Assembly: GCF_037023755.1 (NCBI RefSeq)
Contig: NZ_CP146100.1
Coordinates: forward strand, 3,044,001-3,108,000
DNA length: 64,000 bases
From: Saccharopolyspora sp. SCSIO 74807
GTDB lineage: Bacteria; Actinomycetota; Actinomycetes; Mycobacteriales; Pseudonocardiaceae
Reading direction: 5' to 3'
Shown: positions 8,766-17,346 of the stretch, piece by piece
Position numbering within the stretch: the stretch's first letter is position 1
Layout: every line of letters begins with the position of its first letter
Notes under the pieces: model-generated
Database searches by the model: none
What the model was told of the DNA's origin: nothing
What the model saw: only the letters and a program-made list of their open reading frames with translations
Translations under genes and position numbers: made by a program

Positions 8766-9299
8766 GTGACTGAGGAGTTCATCAGCGGACCGCTGCGCGT
8801 CGACCAACCGCACCCGGAACTGCCGCAGGCCCTGACCGACCTGTTCGGGCGGGTCACCGTCGCAGGCGGCGCCACCGGTTTCACCGCGACCACCGAGCTG
8901 GACACGATCAGCGCGCTAGGCGGGCGGATCGTCGAAGACGTGGCGGCGCGGCCCAAGCGCAGGCACCTGTTGATCATGGGTCAGGAACGCGCGTTGGCAG
9001 GCGTCGCGGTGCTGCGACCCGCGACGTTGCCGATCCACGCGCACCGCGGCGAGATCGAGTGGTTGCTGGTCGACCCCGAGCTGCAGTCGCAGGGCCTCGG
9101 CTCCCGACTGCTGGACGCCGCGGTTTCGCACGCGCAAGCCCTCGGCATCGCGAAGCTGCAGCTGACGACCAGGTCCGGCCAGGGGCTGGAGGACTTCTAC
9201 CGGCGGCGCGGCTGGACCGAATCCGGCCGCTGGCCTGCCTCGCTGCGCGTCGCCGAGGACGACCTCCGCGACCAGCTCTGGTTCACCCGCGACGTGTGA
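8766..9299 (+). CDS. GNAT-family N-acetyltransferase
   Basis: 177-residue acetyltransferase. GNAT motif A with the acetyl-CoA pyrophosphate loop is QSQGLGSRLL (about 108-117), preceded by the beta-4 strand EIEWLLVDPEL and followed by DFYRRRGWTESGRW, typical of motif B. The first 85 residues are less conserved. It begins one base after the ndk stop with a GTG and ends before a strong hairpin. The acceptor substrate is not recognisable. Confidence 0.88.
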   Translation: MTEEFISGPLRVDQPHPELPQALTDLFGRVTVAGGATGFTATTELDTISALGGRIVEDVAARPKRRHLLIMGQERALAGVAVLRPATLPIHAHRGEIEWLLVDPELQSQGLGSRLLDAAVSHAQALGIAKLQLTTRSGQGLEDFYRRRGWTESGRWPASLRVAEDDLRDQLWFTRDV

Positions 9300-9305
9300 G
9301 CCGGC

Positions 9306-9332
9306 GGCCCCGGTCCACCGCGGACCGGGGCC
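9306..9332 (+). terminator. 11-bp hairpin after ndk-GNAT
   Basis: GGCCCCGGTCC (9306-9316) and GGACCGGGGCC (9322-9332) pair perfectly around the loop ACCGC. It starts 6 nt after the GNAT stop and lacks a T run, so it is probably a GC-type terminator. Confidence 0.6.
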
Positions 9333-9368
9333 GTCCCGCCCCGGCGGACGCCCACTACCCTTGGCCGG

Positions 9369-11333
9369 GTGAGTGCGGAGTCCGTGTTCGACCGCTTGGA
9401 ACCATTGCTGACGCAGGTCTCCAAGCCCGTGCAGTACGTCGGCGGCGAGCTCAACGCCACCGTCAAGGAGTGGGACGCCACCTCGGTGCGCTGGGCGTTG
9501 ATGTACCCGGATGCCTACGAGGTCGGGCTGCCCAACCAGGGCGTGATGATCCTCTACGAGATCCTCAACGAGCAGCCCGACGTGCTCGCCGAACGCACCT
9601 ATTCGGTGTGGCCGGATCTCGAAGAGCTGATGCGCGAGCACGGCATCCCGCAGTTCACCGTGGACGCGCACCGGCCGGTCGGCGCGTTCGACGTGCTCGG
9701 GGTCAGCTTCGCCACCGAACTCGGCTACACGAACCTGCTCGGCGCGCTGGACCTCGCGGGCATCCCGCTGCATGCCGCCGACCGCACCGACGAGCATCCG
9801 ATCGTGCTGGCCGGTGGGCACGCGGCGTTCAACCCGGAACCGATCGCGGACTTCTTGGACGCGGTGGTGCTGGGCGACGGCGAGGAATCGGTGCTGGAGA
9901 TCACCGAGGCGATCCGGCGCTGGAAGGCCGAGGGCGAGCCGGGCGGCCGCGAAGAGATCCTGCTGCGGCTGGCCGAAAGCGGCGGTGTCTACATCCCCCG
10001 CTTCTACGACGTCGGCTACGGCGCGGACGGCGCGATCACCGAGGTGGTGCCGAACCGCGAGCGGGCTCCGTATCGCGTCTTCAAGCGCACCACCATGGAA
10101 CTCGACGAGTGGCCGTACCCGAAGCAGCCGCTGGTGCCGCTGGCCGAGAGCGTGCACGAGCGGATGAGCGTGGAGATCTTCCGCGGCTGCACCCGCGGCT
10201 GCCGGTTCTGCCAGGCGGGCATGATCACCCGGCCGGTGCGGGAGCGCTCGCCCGAAGGCATCGGCGACATGGTGCAGCAGGGGCTGGAGAACACCGGTTT
10301 CGAGGAGGTCGGGCTGCTGTCGCTGAGCTCGGCCGACCACTCCGAGATCGGCGAGGTCACCAAGGGCCTCGCGGACCGCTACGAAGGTTCCAACACGAGC
10401 CTGTCGCTGCCGTCCACGCGGGTCGACGCGTTCAACGTGGACCTGGCCAACGAGCTGTCCCGCAACGGCCGCCGCTCCGGGCTCACCTTCGCCCCGGAAG
10501 GCGGCAGCGAACGGATTCGCCGGGTCATCAACAAGATGGTCTCCGAGCAGGACCTCATCCGGACGGTGTCGACCGCTTACGCCAACGGCTGGCGGCAGGT
10601 GAAGCTGTACTTCATGTGCGGCCTGCCGACCGAGACCGACGAGGACGTGCTGCAGATCGCCGAGATGGCCAAGGAGGTCATCCGGCAGGGCCGCAAGGCC
10701 GCCGGGCGCAAGGACATCCGCTGCACGATCTCGATCGGCGGGTTCGTGCCGAAACCGCACACCCCGTTCCAATGGGCGGCCCAGTGCGATCCGGACACCG
10801 TGGACGAACGGTTGCGGAAACTGCGCAAGGTGATCAACTCCGACCGCAGCGTCGGCCGCAACATCGGAATGCGCTACCACGACGGGAAGCCGTCGCTGAT
10901 CGAAGGACTGCTCTCCCGCGGCGACCGCAGGCTGGGCCGGGTCGTCGAACGCGTCTGGCGTGAGGGCGGCCGGTTCGACGGGTGGAACGAGCACTTCTCG
11001 TACCAGCGGTGGGTGGACTGCGCGGCCGAGGAACTCGCCGCTTTCGGCATCGACCTGGATTGGTACACCACCCGGGAGCGCGCCGAGGACGAAGTGCTGC
11101 CCTGGGACCACCTGGATTCCGGGCTGGACAAGGAATGGCTGTGGGCGGACTGGCAGGACTCGCTGGACGCCCGCGAACAGGACGACTGCCGTTGGACGCC
11201 GTGCTTCGACTGCGGGGTGTGCCCGACGATGGGCACCGACATCGAGGTCGGGCCGTCCGGTCGGCCGTTGCTGCCGATCAGCCCGGTCGGACAGGGTTCG
11301 CCGGTGCGGAACCCGGCGTTCAGCGAGTCCTAG
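9369..11333 (+). CDS. radical SAM protein, TIGR03960 family
   Basis: 654-residue radical S-adenosylmethionine protein. The iron-sulfur cluster motif CTRGCRFC supplies C274, C278 and C281. The N-terminal half resembles a cobalamin-binding-like region (YPDAYEVGLPNQGVMILYE and VLAGGHAAFNPEP). GLTFAPEGGSERIRRVINK is typical of the radical SAM barrel, and the C-terminus has a CFDCGVCP cluster-like motif. In many bacteria it pairs with a DUF2344 protein, encoded here at 12896, and that fused or adjacent pair is often next to RNase E/G and rplU. The substrate is unknown. GTG 9369 is the first start before conserved sequence. Confidence 0.92.
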   Translation: MSAESVFDRLEPLLTQVSKPVQYVGGELNATVKEWDATSVRWALMYPDAYEVGLPNQGVMILYEILNEQPDVLAERTYSVWPDLEELMREHGIPQFTVDAHRPVGAFDVLGVSFATELGYTNLLGALDLAGIPLHAADRTDEHPIVLAGGHAAFNPEPIADFLDAVVLGDGEESVLEITEAIRRWKAEGEPGGREEILLRLAESGGVYIPRFYDVGYGADGAITEVVPNRERAPYRVFKRTTMELDEWPYPKQPLVPLAESVHERMSVEIFRGCTRGCRFCQAGMITRPVRERSPEGIGDMVQQGLENTGFEEVGLLSLSSADHSEIGEVTKGLADRYEGSNTSLSLPSTRVDAFNVDLANELSRNGRRSGLTFAPEGGSERIRRVINKMVSEQDLIRTVSTAYANGWRQVKLYFMCGLPTETDEDVLQIAEMAKEVIRQGRKAAGRKDIRCTISIGGFVPKPHTPFQWAAQCDPDTVDERLRKLRKVINSDRSVGRNIGMRYHDGKPSLIEGLLSRGDRRLGRVVERVWREGGRFDGWNEHFSYQRWVDCAAEELAAFGIDLDWYTTRERAEDEVLPWDHLDSGLDKEWLWADWQDSLDAREQDDCRWTPCFDCGVCPTMGTDIEVGPSGRPLLPISPVGQGSPVRNPAFSES

Positions 11334-11350
11334 CGCCTCCTGAACAGCTC

Positions 11351-12703
11351 TCAGTCGGCACCGGGCGGGGCGGCGACTGCCTTGCGGGCATCGACGAGGC
11401 CGTGCCCGTAGAAGCCGTTGTCGGCGGGGTCGCCGCGACACCGCGCATCCTGCGCGCCGTCGCGGTTGAGGTCGTAGGTACCGGGGCAGCCGATCGGATC
11501 CGCTCCCCCTAACAGCCTGCGGCGCAGCTCGGCGGGCCCCGCCTCCGGGTGCTGGGTCTTGATCAGCGCCGCCACCCCGGAGACGTGCGGCGCGGCCATG
11601 GAAGTGCCGCACGACGAGCCGTAACCGCCGGGCACGGTCGAGCGCACGCATTCGTCGGCGCCGGGCTCACCACCGGGCGCAGCGATGTCCACCGCGCCCA
11701 AGCCGTAGGAGCTGTAACCGGACTTCACCGAGTTCCGCCCGATCGCGGAGACGGAAACGACTCCGTCCAAGCCGGCAGGCACCGCCTCGCACACCGGTTT
11801 CTCGCGTCGCGGAACGGCCGTGAGGTCGATCCGCTCGTTGCCCGCGGCCGCCACGGTGAGCACGTCGTGCGCGGTCGCGTACCGGACCGCGCGCCGAACC
11901 GCTTCCCGCGGAACCGGCGAACCAGTGGAGCCGCAGCCGAGCTGAGCGGATTCGACCAGGAAGCTGGTGTTGGCGACGTCGATGTCGTGCTCGGCGGCCC
12001 ACATGAATCCGCACACCGCGTACTCCGGATGCGCGTAGCCCTCCGGGTCGACCACGCGGATCGAGGCGAGGCCGGTTTCCGGGGCGACTCCGGTGACTCC
12101 TCGGCCGTCGTCGGCGGCGCCGACGATGCCTGCGACGTGGGTGCCGTGCCCTTCACCAACCGGCCGTTCGGCCAGCTGCGGGTGTTCGGGGGTGAGGCAG
12201 TTCGCCGATCGCTGGGTGTCCACGGCAGCGGCCAGTTCCGGGTGCGCGGCGTCGACACCGGAGTCGAGGACGCCGACGTGCACGTCCCGGCTGCCCCTGG
12301 TGATCGCGTGCGCCTGGTCGGCGCGGACTCGCTGCAGGTTCCACGGGTTCGAGCCGCGGACTTCGGCGGGAGCCCGCTGCGGCCCGAGCCGGTCGGCCCG
12401 GGCTCGGCGTTCGGCGCTGTAGGCGCGGTCCGGTCCGAGTCGTTCGGCGAAAGCCGGGTCCGGTGAGTCGACGATGCCCACCCCGATCTGGCGGTAGTAG
12501 GCGGCGATGTCGCCGCAGTGCGACTCGGATTCCGCGGCCGCCTCGGAATGCGGCGTTCCCGGGTTGAACAGCACGACGAAGCGCTGGTTCGGGCCCGCAT
12601 CGCGGCAGTCCGGTTCCGCGTTGGCCATCGGCGCCACACCGGCCAGCAGGGTCATGGCCAGCAGGCTCGTGACTGTGGCGCGCAACAGCCGGACCAGGGG
12701 CAC
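11351..12703 (-). CDS. secreted subtilisin-like serine protease (S8)
   Basis: 450-residue exported peptidase. The GTG at 12703 has GGAGG 6 nt upstream and yields a clean signal peptide (MPLVRLLRATVTSLLAM then LLAGVAPMANA, cleavage near residue 29). An ATG at 12751 is in frame but has no SD. The catalytic triad is D147 (VGVLDSGVD), H186 (HGTHVAGIVG) and S368 (GTSMAAPHVSG). Several cysteines suggest disulfides, and there is no C-terminal membrane anchor. It is inverted relative to its neighbours and splits the radical SAM/DUF2344 pair, so it is likely a later insertion. It may degrade extracellular protein. Confidence 0.93.
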   Translation of the reverse strand: MPLVRLLRATVTSLLAMTLLAGVAPMANAEPDCRDAGPNQRFVVLFNPGTPHSEAAAESESHCGDIAAYYRQIGVGIVDSPDPAFAERLGPDRAYSAERRARADRLGPQRAPAEVRGSNPWNLQRVRADQAHAITRGSRDVHVGVLDSGVDAAHPELAAAVDTQRSANCLTPEHPQLAERPVGEGHGTHVAGIVGAADDGRGVTGVAPETGLASIRVVDPEGYAHPEYAVCGFMWAAEHDIDVANTSFLVESAQLGCGSTGSPVPREAVRRAVRYATAHDVLTVAAAGNERIDLTAVPRREKPVCEAVPAGLDGVVSVSAIGRNSVKSGYSSYGLGAVDIAAPGGEPGADECVRSTVPGGYGSSCGTSMAAPHVSGVAALIKTQHPEAGPAELRRRLLGGADPIGCPGTYDLNRDGAQDARCRGDPADNGFYGHGLVDARKAVAAPPGAD

Positions 12704-12895
12704 GGCGAACCTCCAGGACGGCCGGGCGCCGACACGAGCGACCGTAGCCATCCCGCGCGGCGTGGGACAAGCCGTCGGCCGCCGCAAAGCCGGGGTGCTG
12801 AGGCGGCGCGGTACCGTCGGGGGTGGGCGGCCGGTGCCGTCGCCCGATGCAAGTGCAGGACCGGCCGGTACGCGGCCACGCTCGGGAGGAGCACG

Positions 12896-13726
12896 GTGCG
12901 TCGCCGAGACCACCCCAATCCGTCGGCCCCGCCGGTGCAGAAGCTGCGGCTGCGCTACACCAAGCGCGGCCGCCTGCGATTCACCTCGCACCGCGACTTG
13001 GCCCGCGCGTTCGAGCGGGCGCTGCGCCGGGCCGGGGTGCCGATGGCGCAGTCCCAGGGCTTCAACCCGCGGCCGAAGATCTCGTGGGCCAACGCGGTAC
13101 CGACCGGGGTGGCCAGCGAAGCCGAGTACGTGGAGCTGCAACTCGCGGAGCAGGTCGATCCAGCGGTGCTGTGCACCGAGCTGAACCGGGCGCTGCCAGC
13201 GGGAATGGACCTGGTCGAAGCCGTGGAAGCGGGGCCGGGCTCGTTGCCGGAACGGCTGGAGGCCGGTCGGTGGCTGACCGAGCTGCCGGGCGTGTCGCCC
13301 GCGGCGCTGCGCTCGGCGGTGGCGGAACTGCTGGTCGCCGAGCGGGTCGAGGTGCAGCGCACGACCAAGGACGGCACGCGGACCATGGATGCGCGGGCCG
13401 CGGTGCTCAGCGCGGAAGTGCTGGACAGTACCGATTTGGCTGCGCTGAGTGACCGTTTTCCCGCTTTCATCGCCCAAGTGGACGATTGGCCGAAGGGCCG
13501 GGAACCATATGGGATACTCGTAACGGTCGTGCGGCAGACAACACCCGCCGTGCGGCCCGACGACGTGCTGAACGCCCTGCGCGTCGTCGCCGACCTGGCC
13601 CCGGCGGCCGCGCGAGCGACTCGCTGGGAGCAAGGGCGGCTCGACGACGAGGGAGGGATCGCCGACCCGTTTGCCCTGGACAGGGCGGCGGCAGCCACCC
13701 AGCGGGGGGAACTCCCGACCGGGTGA
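12896..13726 (+). CDS. TIGR03936 / DUF2344 radical-SAM-linked protein
   Basis: 276-residue protein of the DUF2344 family, recognised by LRLRYTKRGRLRFTSHRDL and MAQSQGFNPRPKISWA. Members are encoded beside, or fused to, TIGR03960 radical SAM proteins and precede RNase E/G. The fold is related to tRNA- or rRNA-modifying enzymes, but its reaction is not known to me. The GTG at 12896 is preceded by GGAGGAG at 12884-12890; open sequence extends further upstream without a better start. Its usual partner lies across the inverted protease gene. Confidence 0.9.
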   Translation: MRRRDHPNPSAPPVQKLRLRYTKRGRLRFTSHRDLARAFERALRRAGVPMAQSQGFNPRPKISWANAVPTGVASEAEYVELQLAEQVDPAVLCTELNRALPAGMDLVEAVEAGPGSLPERLEAGRWLTELPGVSPAALRSAVAELLVAERVEVQRTTKDGTRTMDARAAVLSAEVLDSTDLAALSDRFPAFIAQVDDWPKGREPYGILVTVVRQTTPAVRPDDVLNALRVVADLAPAAARATRWEQGRLDDEGGIADPFALDRAAAATQRGELPTG

Positions 13727-13767
13727 CGCTCGGCGGGGTGGACGTCGTCGCACCCGCCGTGGGACTT

Positions 13768-13788
13768 CCCCGCTCACCGAGAGCGGGG
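13768..13788 (+). promoter_or_regulatory. 8-bp hairpin in the rne leader
   Basis: CCCCGCTC (13768-13775), loop ACCGA, GAGCGGGG (13781-13788). It lies 42 nt after the DUF2344 stop and 110 nt before rne. It could terminate the upstream gene or be part of a 5' leader through which RNase E controls its own mRNA, as known in E. coli. There is no T run. Confidence 0.4.
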
Positions 13789-13898
13789 ACGGAGGGGACC
13801 AACAGAATTGCTGTCGCTCGCGGGCGGCGGAAGACCGCAGAACGCACATGCTCCTGTGCGGCCGCGTCCACGGACGCGCCCGGGGGCGGAGGAGTTGA

Positions 13899-16800
13899 AT
13901 GTCGAACAGTGCAGCACCCGCTGGGAACACCAGCGGGTCATCGACCACATCCAATCGGACCAGCGCATCGTCGGGGACTTTCGAACTTCCCGCCAAGCTG
14001 CGGGTGCACGCGCTGGCGAAGCTGCTCGGCGGCAGCAGCAGGGAGATCATCACCACCCTGGAGTCGCTGGGTGAGCCCGTGCGCAGCGCGCAGTCCAACA
14101 TCACGCGCGAAGTCGCCCTGCGGGTAGTGCGCCAGTTGCGGCCGGAGAGCATCGAACCGGAGGCTCAGGAGTCCGCCGCGGAGGGTCCGGCGGACACGGG
14201 GTCGGCCCGAGCGTCCGCTGCCCAATCCGGGGCGACCCAGTCTGCGGCTCAGCCTTCAGCGGCCGAGTCCGCGGGGACGGGATCGGCTCCGGCGCAGCCC
14301 GCTCGAACCGAAACGGCCCGGTCGTCGGCCGAGCAGGAGACGCACCAGGAGGAGTCCGCGTCGGAGGGCTCCGGGCAGGCCCGCCCCGAGTCCGCGCAGT
14401 CGGAATCCGCGCAGTCCGAGTCGGCCCAGTCCGGTTCGGCGCAGTCCGGGTCCGCCGGCCTGAACCCGGTGTTCGCGGCGCCGCAGGCCATGTTCCTGGC
14501 GCCGGAGGCAGCCCCGGCCCGCCAGGCGCCGAAGTCCGCCGAGCCCGCCGAGCCCGCGGAGACCGCCAAGCCCGCCAAGACCGCCAAGACCGCAGAGCCT
14601 GCCAAGACCGCCGAGCAGCCTCCGGTCGAAGAACCGTCCGAGGAATACGGCGACGACTCCGCCGACACCGAGGACGGCACCGACGGCGACGACGAGCAGG
14701 GCGGCAGGCGCCGTCGCCGCCGCGGTCGCCGTGGCCGCGGCCGCGGCAAGGGCGGTGACGGCGACCAGGCCGACTCCGGTGACGAGCAGGGCTCGAGCGC
14801 GGAGCGCGGCAACGGGGACAAGCAGTCCCGCAAGGACGCCGGTGGCAAGGACACCGGCGGCAAGGACACCGGGAGCAAGGACGCCGGGAGCAAGGACGCC
14901 CGCAAGGAAGAGGCCGCGCAGGACGGGGCCAAGGGCAAGTCCGCCGAGACCGATTCCGCCGACGGCGACTCCGACGGTGAGGGGAGCCGTCGTCGCAGGC
15001 GGCGGCGCCGTCGCAAGGGCTCCGGCGATGACGACGGCCCGAACAGGGATGACGATCCGCCGAACACCGTCGTGCACGTCCGCGAGGAACGCCAGGACGG
15101 CGGCAAGGACAGCAGCAGCGACGACGAGGTCCGCGCGATCAAGGGCTCGACCCGGCTGGAAGCCAAGCGGCAGCGCCGCAGGGACGGCCGCGAGGCGGGC
15201 AAGCGCCGCGCACCGGTGCTGTCCGAGTCGGAGTTCCTGGCCCGCCGCGAGTCGGTGGACCGCCGGATGGTGGTGCGCGAGCACAACGAGCAGACCCAGA
15301 TCGCGGTCCTCGAGGACAACGTGCTGGTGGAGAACTTCGTCACCTCCGCGGGCTCGGGATCGCTGGTCGGCAACGTCTACCTGGGCCGCGTGCAGAACGT
15401 GCTGCCCAGCATGGAGGCCGCGTTCGTCGACATCGGCCGGGGCCGCAACGCGGTGCTCTACGCCGGGGAGGTCGACTGGGACGCCGCCGGGCTGGCCGGC
15501 AAGGCGCGCCGCATCGAGCAGGCCCTGTCCACCGGCGACAGCGTGCTCGTGCAGGTCACCAAGGACCCCGTCGGGCACAAGGGCGCGCGGCTGACCACCC
15601 AGATCAGCCTGCCCGGCCGGTTCCTGGTCTACGTGCCGGGCGGCGGAGCGACCGGGATCAGCCGGAAGCTGCCGGACAACGAGCGCAAGCGGCTCAAGGA
15701 GATCCTCAAGCGGATCGTGCCGGACAACTCCGGGGTGATCATCCGCACCGCCTCCGAGGGCACCAGCGAGGAAGCCCTGGACCGGGACGTGCGCAGGCTG
15801 CAGGCGCAGTGGGAGGTCATCAAGGAGAAGTCGGAGACGCCGAAGGCGCAGGCCCCGCAGCTGCTCTACGAGGAGCCGGATCTGCTGATCAAGGTCGTGC
15901 GGGACCTGTTCACCGAGGACTTCTCGTCGCTGACCGTCCAGGGTTCCGGGGCCTGGGACACCATCGAGGCGTACGTGCAGCACGTGGCACCGGACCTGAT
16001 GGGCAGGCTCAGCAAGCACGTCGGCAAGAACGACGTGTTCACCGAGCAGCGGATCAGCGAGCAGATCGCGAAGGCGCTGGACCGCAAGGTGTGGCTGCCC
16101 TCCGGCGGCTACCTGGTGATCGACCGCACCGAGGCGATGACCGTCATCGACGTCAACACCGGCAAGTTCACCGGTTCCGGCGGGAACCTGGAGGAGACGG
16201 TCACCCGGAACAACCTGGAGGCGGCCGAGGAGATCGTGCGCCAGCTGCGGCTGCGCGACATCGGCGGCATCATCGTGATCGACTTCATCGACATGGTGCT
16301 GGAGTCGAACCGGGACCTGGTGCTGCGCCGGTTGACCGAGTGCCTGGGCCGGGACCGCACCCGGCACCAGGTTGCCGAGGTGACTTCGCTCGGGCTGGTG
16401 CAGATGACCCGCAAGCGGGTCGGTACCGGCTTGCTGGAGGCGTACAGCAGCACCTGCGAGCACTGCCGCGGGCGCGGACTGCTGGTCTCGGCGGATCCGG
16501 TGGCGCACCAGCACGGCAAGGACCACGGGAACTCCGGTGGCAACGGCGGCAACGGCGGCGGGTCGCGGCGCAACCGCAACCGCGGCAAGCAGGACTCGAA
16601 CGACTCGGAGCAGCAGGGCGAACGCAACGGCGTCGCCCAGGCGGCGAAGCAGGAGCAGGCGGCGAAGCAGGAGCAGTCCGCGGAGGCCAAGCAGGAGAAG
16701 GCGAAAACGGACTCGCCGGAACCGAAGAAGGCCAAGGCGGGCGGGCCGAAGCAGGACGGCGGGAAGCCGGATGCCGAGCGGCGCGAGAGCGGCAAGCCGG

Positions 16801-17228
16801 ACGCCGCCAAGCCGGAACCTGCGAAATCGGATTCGGCGGAGCCTGCCAAGCAGGACGGCGCCAAGTCCGAAGGCGCGCAGCAGGCGGCGAAGCCTGCCGA
16901 GCCCGCCACCGCGGACAAGCCCGCGGAGCCGAAGCCGGCCGAACCGGCCAAGACCGGCGACTCCGGGTCGAACGGCCGCTCGCGCAGGCGGAAGGTCAGC
17001 CGCCCGGCCGGTAGCGCCGGAGAACCGGCCGAGCCGGTGGTGATGGCGGTGCCGGAGAAGTCCGCGCAGCCGGAGACCGATGGGGCGCCGGAGGTGCCCG
17101 CGCCGGCGACGGAGACGGTCACCCGGCGGCCCCGCCGCCGCACCGCTTCTCGCGCGGCCGGTCCGCCGCCGGACTCCCCGGAGGCGGCCGAGGCGGACGT
17201 CTCCGCAGGGGCGACTTCCGAGAACTGA
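13899..17228 (+). CDS. rne: Rne/Rng-family ribonuclease with IF-2 N-terminal-like domain
   Basis: 1109-residue endoribonuclease for mRNA turnover and rRNA processing. Residues about 27-80 resemble the IF-2 N-terminal domain (KLRVHALAKLLGGSSREI). About 90-440 is low-complexity Ala/Ser/Glu/Lys with tandem SAQSES and KDAGGKDTG repeats and arginine clusters. The S1-like region starts near 491 (GNVYLGRVQNVLPSMEAAF). Catalytic acids are D751 (IDVNTGKFTG) and the acids in VIDFIDM near 795. The zinc-link is C853/C856 in CEHCRGRG. The tail after 870 is again low-complexity and basic. GGAGGAG precedes ATG 13899. The IF2-like domain is common in Pseudonocardiaceae homologues as I recall. Confidence 0.95.
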   Translation: MSNSAAPAGNTSGSSTTSNRTSASSGTFELPAKLRVHALAKLLGGSSREIITTLESLGEPVRSAQSNITREVALRVVRQLRPESIEPEAQESAAEGPADTGSARASAAQSGATQSAAQPSAAESAGTGSAPAQPARTETARSSAEQETHQEESASEGSGQARPESAQSESAQSESAQSGSAQSGSAGLNPVFAAPQAMFLAPEAAPARQAPKSAEPAEPAETAKPAKTAKTAEPAKTAEQPPVEEPSEEYGDDSADTEDGTDGDDEQGGRRRRRRGRRGRGRGKGGDGDQADSGDEQGSSAERGNGDKQSRKDAGGKDTGGKDTGSKDAGSKDARKEEAAQDGAKGKSAETDSADGDSDGEGSRRRRRRRRRKGSGDDDGPNRDDDPPNTVVHVREERQDGGKDSSSDDEVRAIKGSTRLEAKRQRRRDGREAGKRRAPVLSESEFLARRESVDRRMVVREHNEQTQIAVLEDNVLVENFVTSAGSGSLVGNVYLGRVQNVLPSMEAAFVDIGRGRNAVLYAGEVDWDAAGLAGKARRIEQALSTGDSVLVQVTKDPVGHKGARLTTQISLPGRFLVYVPGGGATGISRKLPDNERKRLKEILKRIVPDNSGVIIRTASEGTSEEALDRDVRRLQAQWEVIKEKSETPKAQAPQLLYEEPDLLIKVVRDLFTEDFSSLTVQGSGAWDTIEAYVQHVAPDLMGRLSKHVGKNDVFTEQRISEQIAKALDRKVWLPSGGYLVIDRTEAMTVIDVNTGKFTGSGGNLEETVTRNNLEAAEEIVRQLRLRDIGGIIVIDFIDMVLESNRDLVLRRLTECLGRDRTRHQVAEVTSLGLVQMTRKRVGTGLLEAYSSTCEHCRGRGLLVSADPVAHQHGKDHGNSGGNGGNGGGSRRNRNRGKQDSNDSEQQGERNGVAQAAKQEQAAKQEQSAEAKQEKAKTDSPEPKKAKAGGPKQDGGKPDAERRESGKPDAAKPEPAKSDSAEPAKQDGAKSEGAQQAAKPAEPATADKPAEPKPAEPAKTGDSGSNGRSRRRKVSRPAGSAGEPAEPVVMAVPEKSAQPETDGAPEVPAPATETVTRRPRRRTASRAAGPPPDSPEAAEADVSAGATSEN

Positions 17229-17239
17229 CCGTAGTGCTG

Positions 17240-17276
17240 AAAAAGGTGGGGCCGGGATTCTCGGCCCCGCCTTTTT
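17240..17276 (+). terminator. rho-independent terminator after rne
   Basis: GGTGGGGCCG (17245-17254) pairs with CGGCCCCGCC (17262-17271), ten pairs with one G-T wobble, flanked by AAAAA and TTTTT. It ends the rne transcript 11 nt after the stop. Confidence 0.9.
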
Positions 17277-17346
17277 CTTCGACCGCGCCGAGCGCAGGTC
17301 CGATTCGTTCAAGAAGCCGCGCGCCGCGCGGGCTTAACGTCCGGGC

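Noticed and set aside
12704-12751. ATG start at 12751 for the protease
   Set aside because: No SD, and it puts a charged extension before the signal peptide; GTG 12703 has GGAGG at the right distance.
14380-14910. Tandem repeats that could be read as a CRISPR or satellite array
   Set aside because: They are in-frame codon repeats encoding SAQSES and KDAGGK inside rne, with no spacers of constant length.
14256-17312. Roughly 1000-codon open frame antisense to rne
   Set aside because: Low-complexity Leu/Arg/Gly translation caused by codon bias of the repeats on the other strand; no motif.
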